A stretch of 10,313 nucleotides of DNA from CAAGNP01 sp964611185 (lineage in GTDB: Bacteria; Bacteroidota; Bacteroidia; Bacteroidales; UBA932). The position numbers and the translations under genes are program-made. The stretch is from positions 1 through 10,313 of the forward strand of contig CAZSXE010000045.1 of assembly GCA_964611185.1 (NCBI GenBank), read 5' to 3'. Positions 1-6,171 of this stretch are shown piece by piece. Position 1 is the first letter of the stretch. Every line of letters starts with the position of its first letter. Under the pieces are notes generated by a model that had not been told where the DNA came from, did no database searches, and saw nothing but the letters and a program-made list of their open reading frames with translations.

Positions 1-18
1 CACACGGATGCTTCCTTG

Positions 19-91
19 AGCGGAAAACGAGACTCGAACTCGCGACCCCAACCTTGGCAAGGTTGTGCTCTACCAACTGAGCTATTTCCGC
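19..91 (-). tRNA. tRNA-Gly (anticodon GCC)
   Basis: On the minus strand the 73 bases fold into a complete cloverleaf. The acceptor stem GCGGAAA pairs with TTTCCGC. The D stem is GCTC/GAGC, the anticodon stem is CAACC/GGTTG, and the loop TTGCCAA has anticodon GCC at plus positions 56-58. The T stem is GCGAG/CTCGT (one G-T pair) with loop TTCGAGT. The discriminator base is T. The 3' CCA is not encoded: the bases after the discriminator read CAA, so CCA would have to be added enzymatically. It has its own promoter just upstream. Confidence 0.97.
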
Positions 92-108
92 AAATCGCTT
101 TGGGACTG

Positions 109-139
109 CAAATATAAGCAGTTTTTCTTTTTATCCAAA
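109..139 (-). promoter_or_regulatory. Bacteroidetes-type promoter for tRNA-Gly
   Basis: Read on the minus strand, TTTG (139 to 136) is followed after exactly 19 bases by TATATTTG (116 to 109). This matches the Bacteroidetes consensus TTTG-N19-TAnnTTTG in full. The tRNA 5' end lies 17 bases beyond the -7 box, leaving room for a short 5' leader. The promoter sits in the 76-bp gap between the pheS stop and the tRNA, so the tRNA need not depend on read-through from pheS. Confidence 0.85.
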
Positions 140-167
140 AAATTTTACTTGGGCATTGCAAAAGAGA

Positions 168-1253
168 CTAAATACTTGTCTCAAATTCGCGAAGAAAGCG
201 GACATCGTTTTCAAAATATTGGCGCAAATCACGCACTTGCCATTTCAGCATGGCGATACGCTCGACACCCATTCCGAAAGCAAATCCGGAATAAACCTTA
301 CTATCTATTCCGCAGGCATCCAGGACATTGGGGTCAATCATACCGCAACCCAATATTTCCAGCCAGCCTGTCCCTTTACAAATATTGCATCCTTTTCCAC
401 CGCAGATGTTACAGCTAACATCTACTTCGGAACTCGGCTCGGTAAATGGAAAATATGATGGTCTCATCCTTATCTGGGTGTGTTCGCCAAACATTTCGCG
501 GACAAACATGAGAATAGCTTGCTTGAGGTCGGCGAAAGAGACATTTTTATCTATATAAAGACCTTCTACCTGATGAAAAATGCAGTGTGCTCTTGCAGAA
601 ATAGCCTCGTTTCTGAAAACTCTGCCGGGGCAAATAACCCTGATGGGCGGTTTCATTTTTTCCATAGTACGCACCTGAACAGAACTTGTATGGGTGCGAA
701 GCAAAATAGGATTATGCCCCATAATTCCCTCATTTGCAGATTCTTGAGCTTCTTTAGCAGAAAGACCTTCGTATTTCCCCGGGGTAATGAAGAAAGTATC
801 CTGCATATCGCGAGCCGGATGCTCCGGAGGAAAATTCAGCGCTTCGAAGACATGCCAGTCATCTTCGATTTCAGGCCCTTCGGCCAATGCGTAGCCGAGT
901 TTGTTGAAGATGCGGATAATTTCGTCACGGGTAATGGAAATAGGATGGCGCGTACCGAGTTCAAAAGAATCACCCGGTTTGGTGACATCAAAAGCACATT
1001 GAGAGGGAGAAGGATTCTCTTCCATCGCTTTTTTCAGCTCTTCTATTTTCTCTGTGGCTATGTTTTTAAGCTGATTCAGTTTCTGACCAAACAGCTTTTT
1101 CTGCTCGGGAGCAATGGTCCTGAATTCTTCAAACAGTTTTGTGATTTCTCCTTTTTTCCCAAGAAGACGAATGCGTAATTCCTCTACTTCCTGTGCTCTC
1201 TTGGCGCGAAGATCCTCGATTTGACGAAGAAGTTCTTCAATTCTATCGTTCAT
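168..1253 (-). CDS. pheS: Phenylalanine--tRNA ligase alpha subunit (PheS)
   Basis: This is the catalytic alpha subunit of the cytosolic alpha2-beta2 phenylalanyl-tRNA synthetase, which charges tRNA-Phe with phenylalanine using ATP. The protein has 361 residues. Residues 1-85 form the N-terminal coiled-coil arm that binds tRNA. The class II core follows: motif 1 region with GPEIEDDWHVFEALNFP (126-142), motif 2 with RVFRNEAISARAHCIFHQ (211-228), and motif 3 with GFAFGMGVERIAML (323-336). Four cysteines (281, 284, 289, 292) form a CxxC...CxxC insert before GWLEILGCGM. The start at 1253 (MNDRIEEL) is chosen because the open frame extending upstream to 1352 encodes a hydrophobic, non-PheS stretch that overlaps the promoter. 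pheT is not adjacent in this window. The stop is TAG. Confidence 0.97.
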   Translation of the reverse strand: MNDRIEELLRQIEDLRAKRAQEVEELRIRLLGKKGEITKLFEEFRTIAPEQKKLFGQKLNQLKNIATEKIEELKKAMEENPSPSQCAFDVTKPGDSFELGTRHPISITRDEIIRIFNKLGYALAEGPEIEDDWHVFEALNFPPEHPARDMQDTFFITPGKYEGLSAKEAQESANEGIMGHNPILLRTHTSSVQVRTMEKMKPPIRVICPGRVFRNEAISARAHCIFHQVEGLYIDKNVSFADLKQAILMFVREMFGEHTQIRMRPSYFPFTEPSSEVDVSCNICGGKGCNICKGTGWLEILGCGMIDPNVLDACGIDSKVYSGFAFGMGVERIAMLKWQVRDLRQYFENDVRFLREFETSI

Positions 1254-1268
1254 ACTCAAAAATTTTTG

Positions 1269-1276
1269 CAAATGTA
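1269..1276 (-). promoter_or_regulatory. -7 box of the pheS promoter
   Basis: The minus strand reads TACATTTG, a full match to the Bacteroidetes -7 consensus TAnnTTTG, ending 15 bases upstream of the pheS ATG. No TTG is present at the expected 19-base spacing for the -33 element, so the call rests on the -7 box and its position. The implied 5' leader is only about 10-15 bases. A longer PheS start at 1352 would lie upstream of this box, which supports the start at 1253. Confidence 0.6.
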
Positions 1277-1371
1277 GCAAAAAAGAAAATGTTATGGTGC
1301 ATATAAGAATAAATAGAATCGATTGTCGCAAATTTCTCCAAAAAAGTCGCAAAAATAACGACTAAAATAGC

Positions 1372-1379
1372 CATATTTG
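1372..1379 (+). promoter_or_regulatory. Possible -7 box upstream of the gapped gene
   Basis: CATATTTG differs from TAnnTTTG by one base (C for the first T). It lies on the plus strand 14 bases before the N gap, where the promoter of the partial downstream gene would be expected. No -33 element is visible at the right spacing. This is a weak match in AT-rich DNA. Confidence 0.25.
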
Positions 1380-1393
1380 CATCGTCAAACATC

Positions 1394-1493
1394 NNNNNNN
1401 NNNNNNNNNNNNNNNNNNNNNNNNNNNNNNNNNNNNNNNNNNNNNNNNNNNNNNNNNNNNNNNNNNNNNNNNNNNNNNNNNNNNNNNNNNNNN
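1394..1493. other. Assembly gap (100 Ns)
   Basis: Exactly 100 consecutive Ns are present, the conventional filler for a scaffold gap of unknown size. The real missing sequence may be shorter or much longer. It probably holds the start of the gene that reads out of the right edge, and could hold further genes. Linkage of pheS to the genes on the right rests only on scaffolding. Confidence 0.98.
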
Positions 1494-1495
1494 AT

Positions 1496-2488
1496 AAATC
1501 AAAAATAATTATCGACGAGAGTGTTATTTCGGGAAATATTTCCGGCATAGATATGTTTACGGACGAAGAGAGTTCCGATATGAGGGAATTTGAGAATAAG
1601 GTCTCTTCAAATGCCTCTTTCAGACAAAATCTTTTGTTTACCCTCACTTATATCGAATCTCGTGCAGGAGAATTGGCTACTATTTCAGCTCTTGCCATGG
1701 ATTATCTTTATGATGAAGAAGATGAAAATAATGCAAAAATGGAAGAGAGTGTCAAGGAGGTGAGAAGTGTTGCCAATAATACCCTTTTAAAGACGAAACT
1801 TGCAGTAGAGGCTTTTACACTTATGGTAAATGGGGAAAAAGGGACAAGATATGAACAGTTTTCAAGCGATGCCATAACTTCGCTTCTTCTCATTGAAAAG
1901 TACAATAAGACAGGGTATGATTTCATCAATTTTGCCACTAAGCGAATTAATAAAGAGGGGCTTGAAAGCAATCTTCATATAGCTTTCATAGCAGAGCAGT
2001 GGGCATCATATCTTGCTATGGAATCTTTTTTGAGTAACGATATGTCCAAAATGCAATCTTGGAGTAAAAGGGCGCCTATTCTCAATATGGAACAGTTAAG
2101 GAACGGTTATAAAAACTGTGTTTCTGATCAAAAAAGAGCATTTTTCGGAGCGCAGGCCATGAATTCATTCATCGCTCCGCAATACAACGATAACACATTG
2201 AGGCTTAAAGCTTTTCGCAATGAAGATGCCGTCGTGGGAATGCATACGATATGTGCCACCATGGACCAAATAAGCAAATTATTTCTTAACAGAACGGGAT
2301 GGTCGGTGATAGTACTTGATGATAAGGGAGAGGTGTCCAAAGTGTGCATTATCGACAGTGACGATATTCTATCGAAAAAAATATTCAAGAATGAGAATAA
2401 TCTTTCAGTTGCAGTCAGAAATGCAGAGCCGTTTACCATTAAGAATACCCTCTCGTACCGACAATTTGTCTCTTCGATTGAAATTTAG
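1496..2488 (+). CDS. Hypothetical protein, 5' end lost in assembly gap
   Basis: I do not recognise this protein. The frame is open from the edge of the N gap to a TAG at 2486-2488, giving 330 visible residues. The first in-frame ATG (1553) need not be the true start, because the 19 codons before it (KSKIIIDESVISGNISGID) also read as plausible protein. No signal peptide or membrane segment is visible. Most of the protein looks alpha-helical and acidic, with an Asp/Glu-rich stretch (DYLYDEEDENN), which suggests a soluble cytoplasmic protein. Near the C terminus a short segment (WSVIVLDDKGEVSKVCIID) looks like beta strands. The last nine codons and stop fall within a 32-bp repeat whose second copy lies 64 bp downstream, so the native C terminus may have been altered. 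It is convergent with the MATE gene, 60 bp away. Confidence 0.75.
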   Translation, partial: KSKIIIDESVISGNISGIDMFTDEESSDMREFENKVSSNASFRQNLLFTLTYIESRAGELATISALAMDYLYDEEDENNAKMEESVKEVRSVANNTLLKTKLAVEAFTLMVNGEKGTRYEQFSSDAITSLLLIEKYNKTGYDFINFATKRINKEGLESNLHIAFIAEQWASYLAMESFLSNDMSKMQSWSKRAPILNMEQLRNGYKNCVSDQKRAFFGAQAMNSFIAPQYNDNTLRLKAFRNEDAVVGMHTICATMDQISKLFLNRTGWSVIVLDDKGEVSKVCIIDSDDILSKKIFKNENNLSVAVRNAEPFTIKNTLSYRQFVSSIEI

Positions 2489-2490
2489 CT
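2459..2490. repeat. 32-bp direct repeat, copy 1
   Basis: This copy is identical to positions 2523-2554 except for one base (A at 2482, G at 2546). It contains the last nine codons and the stop of the upstream hypothetical gene. Near its left end is the 11-base palindrome GACAATTTGTC. The match ends abruptly at both sides. Identity this high between neighbouring sequences with unrelated flanks is not expected by chance. Confidence 0.85.
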
Positions 2491-2522
2491 TCCACCACGA
2501 TTTTGACTATGTCTCCCAAGAG

Positions 2523-2554
2523 CGACAATTTGTCTCTTCGATTGAGATTTAGCT
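2523..2554. repeat. 32-bp direct repeat, copy 2
   Basis: This is the second copy of the repeat, separated from the first by exactly 32 bp of non-repeated sequence. It covers the stop codon of the convergent MATE gene (TAA at 2551-2549 on the minus strand). Read on the plus strand it gives the same peptide ending as copy 1 (RQFVSSIEI, then stop), but in another frame because the offset of 64 is not a multiple of three. Confidence 0.85.
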
Positions 2555-3901
2555 CTTATGGCTGCTCTCGATAAGTCTTTTGGATAGTTTGTCAAATCTG
2601 ATATAGAAGAATACTGCTGCGAATACAAGCCCCATCATCAGACCTATCCAGACTCCGACCGCTCCCCACTTGAATATGAACCCCATGAGATATGCGGCCG
2701 GTAAGCATACAAGGTAATATGCGCAGGCTGAGATGACAAGGGGTAAATTAATATCTTTCAATCCTTTCAACGAATTCATACTCGCCATCTGTATGGCATC
2801 GAAAATCTGATACAAAGACATGACGACTATCAATTTCCATGCTATCTCTATCACCTTCGGGTCATTGGTATAGAGAAGCGGAATCTGTTTATTTAAAACT
2901 ATAAAGATGATTCCGAAGCTCCCCATAAATACAATACTCATTATTACGGCTGCCTTCCCGGCCATCCTCACCCCCACAAAATTGCCCTCGCCAAATTGAT
3001 GTGAAACTCTGATAGTAGCGGCGTTTCCTATCCCCATAGCGAGCATAAAAGTAAGCGAACTCAGATTCTGTGCTATCTGATGCGCTGCAAGATGGTAGGC
3101 ACTGATCCATCCCACCATAATTGCTGCAAGCGAAAATGTAAATATTTCTAAAAGTCCCTGAAGGGAGATAGGCATTGATACTTTTAGCAGCTCTTTCATG
3201 GTCTTAAATGAGAGTGGGTGCTTAGCTCTGTCTTTCATATAAGGCTTGTACTCTTTGTGTGTATATAAAAGAATGATAAATGCTACGGCAGCCAAAATTC
3301 TGCTTATCAGTGTGGCATAAGCTGCCCCTGCCACTCCGAAGGCCGGACATCCCCATTTTCCGTAAATCATTATGTAGTTGAGCAGTATGTTGAGGAGGTT
3401 TGTTATGAGAGTTATCCACATAGCATTCTTGGTGTTCCCTATCCCCTCCGAAAAAAACCTTATAGAAGAGAATATGACAGTGGGAAGCATCGATAAGACT
3501 GTGATATAGTAATAATCACGGGCAAAGCCTACGACCACCTCTTCCTGTCCCATCTTATCCATAAAATGACCGTTTACTATCATCAGGGAGCATATTATCG
3601 CAGTCATAACGAGGTTAAGCACCCCTGCGTTTTTGAACAGAGATGAAATTTTATCTTTTTCATTTCTTCCGAACAATTGCCCTGCAATGGGGGTTATTCC
3701 CTGAGAAAAACACATAGCGGCGACCATCCAGATTAGAATTATGGCGTTTGCAAATGAGACACCTGCAAGCTCCATCGGTCCGAGGTGCCCCACCATGATA
3801 TTGTCTGCAAGCTGAACGACCACCTGTCCCGCCTGAGTAGCCATTATTGGAAGGGCTACCTTTAAATTTCTTTTAAAATATGGTAAATATTGTTCTTTCA
3901 T
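2549..3901 (-). CDS. MATE family efflux transporter
   Basis: This is an inner-membrane multidrug and toxin extrusion protein, which exports cationic and other compounds using an Na+ or H+ gradient. At 450 residues it has the usual length, with about twelve hydrophobic segments in two homologous halves. Family features visible in the N half are ALPIMATQAGQVVVQLADNIMVGHLG split over 16-41, with Asp33 at the conserved acidic position of helix 1, and GITPIAGQLFGR (68-79). LNYIMIYGKWG (173-183) is the usual segment before the second half. In the C half are Glu252 and LAAHQIAQNL (271-280). The ATG at 3901 lies just after a full-consensus promoter. It is divergent from the ABC pump operon. The stop codon lies within the second copy of the 32-bp repeat. 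The substrate cannot be told from sequence. Confidence 0.93.
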   Translation of the reverse strand: MKEQYLPYFKRNLKVALPIMATQAGQVVVQLADNIMVGHLGPMELAGVSFANAIILIWMVAAMCFSQGITPIAGQLFGRNEKDKISSLFKNAGVLNLVMTAIICSLMIVNGHFMDKMGQEEVVVGFARDYYYITVLSMLPTVIFSSIRFFSEGIGNTKNAMWITLITNLLNILLNYIMIYGKWGCPAFGVAGAAYATLISRILAAVAFIILLYTHKEYKPYMKDRAKHPLSFKTMKELLKVSMPISLQGLLEIFTFSLAAIMVGWISAYHLAAHQIAQNLSSLTFMLAMGIGNAATIRVSHQFGEGNFVGVRMAGKAAVIMSIVFMGSFGIIFIVLNKQIPLLYTNDPKVIEIAWKLIVVMSLYQIFDAIQMASMNSLKGLKDINLPLVISACAYYLVCLPAAYLMGFIFKWGAVGVWIGLMMGLVFAAVFFYIRFDKLSKRLIESSHKS

Positions 3902-3912
3902 AAAAGGGGGGA

Positions 3913-3942
3913 CAAATCTACGATTTTTTTACTTTAAAACAA
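3913..3942 (-). promoter_or_regulatory. Bacteroidetes-type promoter for the MATE gene
   Basis: On the minus strand TTG (3942 to 3940) is followed after exactly 19 bases by TAGATTTG (3920 to 3913), matching the consensus at both elements. The box ends 12 bases before the MATE ATG, so the 5' untranslated region would be only about 5-10 bases. The -33 element overlaps the region upstream of the opposing promoter, so RNA polymerase at one site could affect the other. Confidence 0.82.
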
Positions 3943-3959
3943 CAGATTGTAATTTTTGC

Positions 3960-3967
3960 TATCTTTG
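3960..3967 (+). promoter_or_regulatory. -7 box of the ABC pump operon promoter
   Basis: TATCTTTG is a full match to TAnnTTTG on the plus strand. It ends only five bases before the ATG at 3973, so transcription would begin at or within a few bases of the start codon and the mRNA would be nearly leaderless. No TTG lies 19 bases upstream; the nearest (3947-3949) is too close. Without a good -33 element the promoter may be weak or need an activator. Confidence 0.65.
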
Positions 3968-3972
3968 TGAAA

Positions 3973-5253
3973 ATGATGAAAAAGGTATTATTAATATTGG
4001 GCTTTTCCCTCTCCCTGTCCCTTAGCGCACAGGTGACAATAGAGGAATGTTATGAAAAAGCACGGAATAATTATCCGTTAGTGAAGCAGTATGATTTAAT
4101 CACTATTAGTGAGAAATATTCGCTTCAGAACGCCTCGCGTGTATATATTCCTCAGTTTTCTATTAATGGCAGCGCCACTTATCAGACTCAGGTTTTGGAA
4201 TTTCCATTCGAAATACCCGGTATCGATATTCCTGAGTTTTCCAAAGATCAATATTCGGCATATCTTGAGATGACACAGCTTATATGGGATGGAGGTGCTG
4301 TTTCTGCCCAGAGAAAAAATATCCGTGCGCAGGGGGATGTTTCAAGGGAGAGCTATAATGTGGATATGTATAAGATAAAAGAGAGGATAAACGATCTGTT
4401 TTTTGGAGTATTGTTGGTGAGAGAGCAGATTTCACAGGTAGAGTTATATCTCTCCGATTTACAGACGACTATGGAAAAAGTGAAAGGTTGTGTTGAAAAT
4501 GGTGTGGCGAACAGATCCGATGAAGATGTTATTCGCGTAGAGCAGCTCACTACCGGTCAGCGTAAACTGAATCTTGAATCCACGAGAGATGCCTATCTTG
4601 ATATGCTTTCGATTATGATTGGCGAAAAGCTAAGCGACGCTTCTCTTCTTGTTATGCCCGATTTCAGCGGTGTATCTTCCCCTGAAGCTTTTTTGAAACT
4701 TTCCCTTTCCGAGAACCATCGCCCTGAGCTTGCACTGTTTTCAGCTCAGTCGCAGGAGCTTCTTTCGAGGAAGCAGTTCGTTAATTCGACCGTTCTTCCC
4801 CAATTCGGACTTTTCATCCGCGGGGCGTACGGTCTCCCCGGTCTGAATTTCTTCAATAATGATTTTTCCGCTTACGCAATAGGGGGAGTGAAGATGACTT
4901 GGAATTTTGGTGGACTATATACTATGAAAAATGAGAAACGCATCATAGAGACAGGGAGGCAGCAGATAGACTTGATGCGGGAGACATTCCTTTTCAACAC
5001 CTCTCTCAGCACAGTCAGGGAGAGCGCTGAAATAGCGAAGTATGTAAAAATAATGAAGGATGATGACAATATCATTGCCCTTAGGGAGAGTATCAGGCTC
5101 TCTACCGAGACAGCTATGTCTCAGGGGATGAAGAATGCTACCGATCTTATGCTCGAAATCAATAGGGAAGAGGTGGCAAAACAGGAGAAAATTCTTCATC
5201 AGATTCAGTGCTTGAAATCAATATATGAATTAAAAACAAGTATTAATAAGTAA
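3973..5253 (+). CDS. TolC-family outer membrane efflux channel
   Basis: This is the outer-membrane exit duct of the tripartite pump encoded by the operon. The protein has 426 residues, typical for Bacteroidetes members of the family. Residues 1-19 form a signal peptide (charged MMKK, hydrophobic LLILGFSLSLSLS, likely cleavage after Ala19). The mature start VTIEECYEKARNNYPLVKQY is characteristic of outer membrane efflux protein repeats. Two repeats follow: about 22-215 with the strand segment YSAYLEMTQLIWDGG (95-109), and about 240-420 with YAIGGVKMTWNFGG (301-314). Long helical stretches rich in Glu, Gln and Arg fit the periplasmic alpha-barrel. An in-frame GTG at 3967 is rejected as start because it overlaps the -7 box; ATG at 3973 or 3976 is preferred. 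The adaptor gene begins 4 bp after the stop. Confidence 0.92.
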   Translation: MMKKVLLILGFSLSLSLSAQVTIEECYEKARNNYPLVKQYDLITISEKYSLQNASRVYIPQFSINGSATYQTQVLEFPFEIPGIDIPEFSKDQYSAYLEMTQLIWDGGAVSAQRKNIRAQGDVSRESYNVDMYKIKERINDLFFGVLLVREQISQVELYLSDLQTTMEKVKGCVENGVANRSDEDVIRVEQLTTGQRKLNLESTRDAYLDMLSIMIGEKLSDASLLVMPDFSGVSSPEAFLKLSLSENHRPELALFSAQSQELLSRKQFVNSTVLPQFGLFIRGAYGLPGLNFFNNDFSAYAIGGVKMTWNFGGLYTMKNEKRIIETGRQQIDLMRETFLFNTSLSTVRESAEIAKYVKIMKDDDNIIALRESIRLSTETAMSQGMKNATDLMLEINREEVAKQEKILHQIQCLKSIYELKTSINK

Positions 5254-5257
5254 TTGT

Positions 5258-6166
5258 ATGAGGACAATTTGGAAGTTTTTTTCATTTACGGCAGTAGCAA
5301 TATCTGTGGGATTGTTCACGGGATGTGCCGGAAATGGGTACAAATATGATGCTACAGGTACATTCGAGGCTACCGAGGTGGTTGTGTCTTCGGAGGCTAA
5401 TGGGAAAATTTTAGCATTAAATATTGCGGAGGGGGATGTTTTGAAGGCTAATGAGATATGTGGTGTGGTGGATACTATTTCATTGATCTTAAAGAAAGAT
5501 CAGCTTGTTGCAGGAATTGCCGCTGCGGCAGCGCGAAAGCAGGATGTTCTCATACAGACTGCGTACATTCGTCAGCAGATAGAGACCCAGAAAAGCGAGA
5601 GGGAAAGGGTTAAAAGGCTCATTGCAGCGAATGCTGCCAATACTAAGCAGCTTGATGATATTAATTCTGCCATTTCCGGTCTGACGAAGCAGCTCCAGAC
5701 GGCAGAGTCCAATATTGCTCAGAGCAATAATGTAATAGATGCCGAAATAGCTACTTTCAATACGCAGATTGCTCAGCTTGATGACCAGCTGAGGAGGGCT
5801 CATATTACCTCTCCCATTGACGGTACCGTCCTTGCAAAATATGCTCAGGCGGGGGAGCTTACCTCCATGGGGAAGCCTCTCTTTAAGATAGCGGATATTG
5901 GTAATATGTATTTGAGGGCTTATATTACCGCAGGGCAGCTCTCCTCTTTGAAGCTCGGACAGCAGGTCAATATTTATGCCGACTCGGGTGAGACCGACTA
6001 TAAAGTATATATAGGTGAAGTGGCTTGGATTTCAGATAAGTCCGAATTTACCCCTAAAACCATTCAAACACGAGACGAGAGGGCCAATTTAGTCTATGCC
6101 GTCAAGATTTCGTTTTTTAATGACGGATATGTGAAGATAGGTATGTATGGGGATGTTAAATTTTGA
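5258..6166 (+). CDS. HlyD/YbhG-like periplasmic adaptor lipoprotein
   Basis: This is the membrane fusion protein that links the inner-membrane ABC permeases to the TolC-like channel. The protein has 302 residues. It begins with a lipoprotein-type signal sequence and a lipobox-like LFTGC with Cys23 as the probable lipidated residue; Phe at -3 is not ideal. The two halves of a lipoyl-like domain are at about 39-73 and 182-213 (ITSPIDGTVLAKYAQAGE, 183-200). They flank an alpha-helical coiled coil (about 75-181) rich in Gln, Lys and Ala. A beta-barrel follows, with FTPKTIQTRDERANLVYAV (264-282), a segment typical of YbhG-like adaptors, and ends in GMYGDVKF. It lies 4 bp after the channel gene, and its stop lies 5 bp before the ATPase ATG. 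Confidence 0.92.
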   Translation: MRTIWKFFSFTAVAISVGLFTGCAGNGYKYDATGTFEATEVVVSSEANGKILALNIAEGDVLKANEICGVVDTISLILKKDQLVAGIAAAAARKQDVLIQTAYIRQQIETQKSERERVKRLIAANAANTKQLDDINSAISGLTKQLQTAESNIAQSNNVIDAEIATFNTQIAQLDDQLRRAHITSPIDGTVLAKYAQAGELTSMGKPLFKIADIGNMYLRAYITAGQLSSLKLGQQVNIYADSGETDYKVYIGEVAWISDKSEFTPKTIQTRDERANLVYAVKISFFNDGYVKIGMYGDVKF

Positions 6167-6171
6167 CAGTT

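Noticed and set aside
480..1178. Plus-strand open frame of 232 codons
   Set aside because: It lies entirely antisense to pheS, which has full family motifs. Its translation is rich in Phe, Arg and Cys with no domain-like pattern.
1254..1352. N-terminal extension of PheS by 33 codons
   Set aside because: It would place the start upstream of the TACATTTG promoter box, and the extra residues are hydrophobic and unlike PheS, which normally begins near MNDRIEEL.
2491..2548. Bidirectional intrinsic terminator between the convergent genes
   Set aside because: The only inverted repeat (GACAATTTGTC with short flanking arms around copy 2) is interrupted by a bulge, would form a weak hairpin, and has no T-run on either strand.
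2316..2552. Plus-strand open frame of 78 codons
   Set aside because: It overlaps the end of the unknown gene in another frame and runs through the repeat pair; its ending merely repeats the peptide encoded by the repeat.
2459..2554. CRISPR array
   Set aside because: Only two repeat copies and one 32-bp interval are present, the copies overlap the ends of two genes, and there are no cas genes or leader in the window. The spacing alone does not support an array call, so it is annotated as a direct repeat pair.
3967..3972. GTG start for the TolC-family gene
   Set aside because: The G of the GTG is the last base of the -7 box TATCTTTG, so the codon would not be transcribed from that promoter. 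The tandem ATGs at 3973 and 3976 lead directly into the signal peptide.
6163..6171. TTG start for the first ATPase
   Set aside because: An ATG three codons later gives a normal N terminus, and TTG is a rare start codon.
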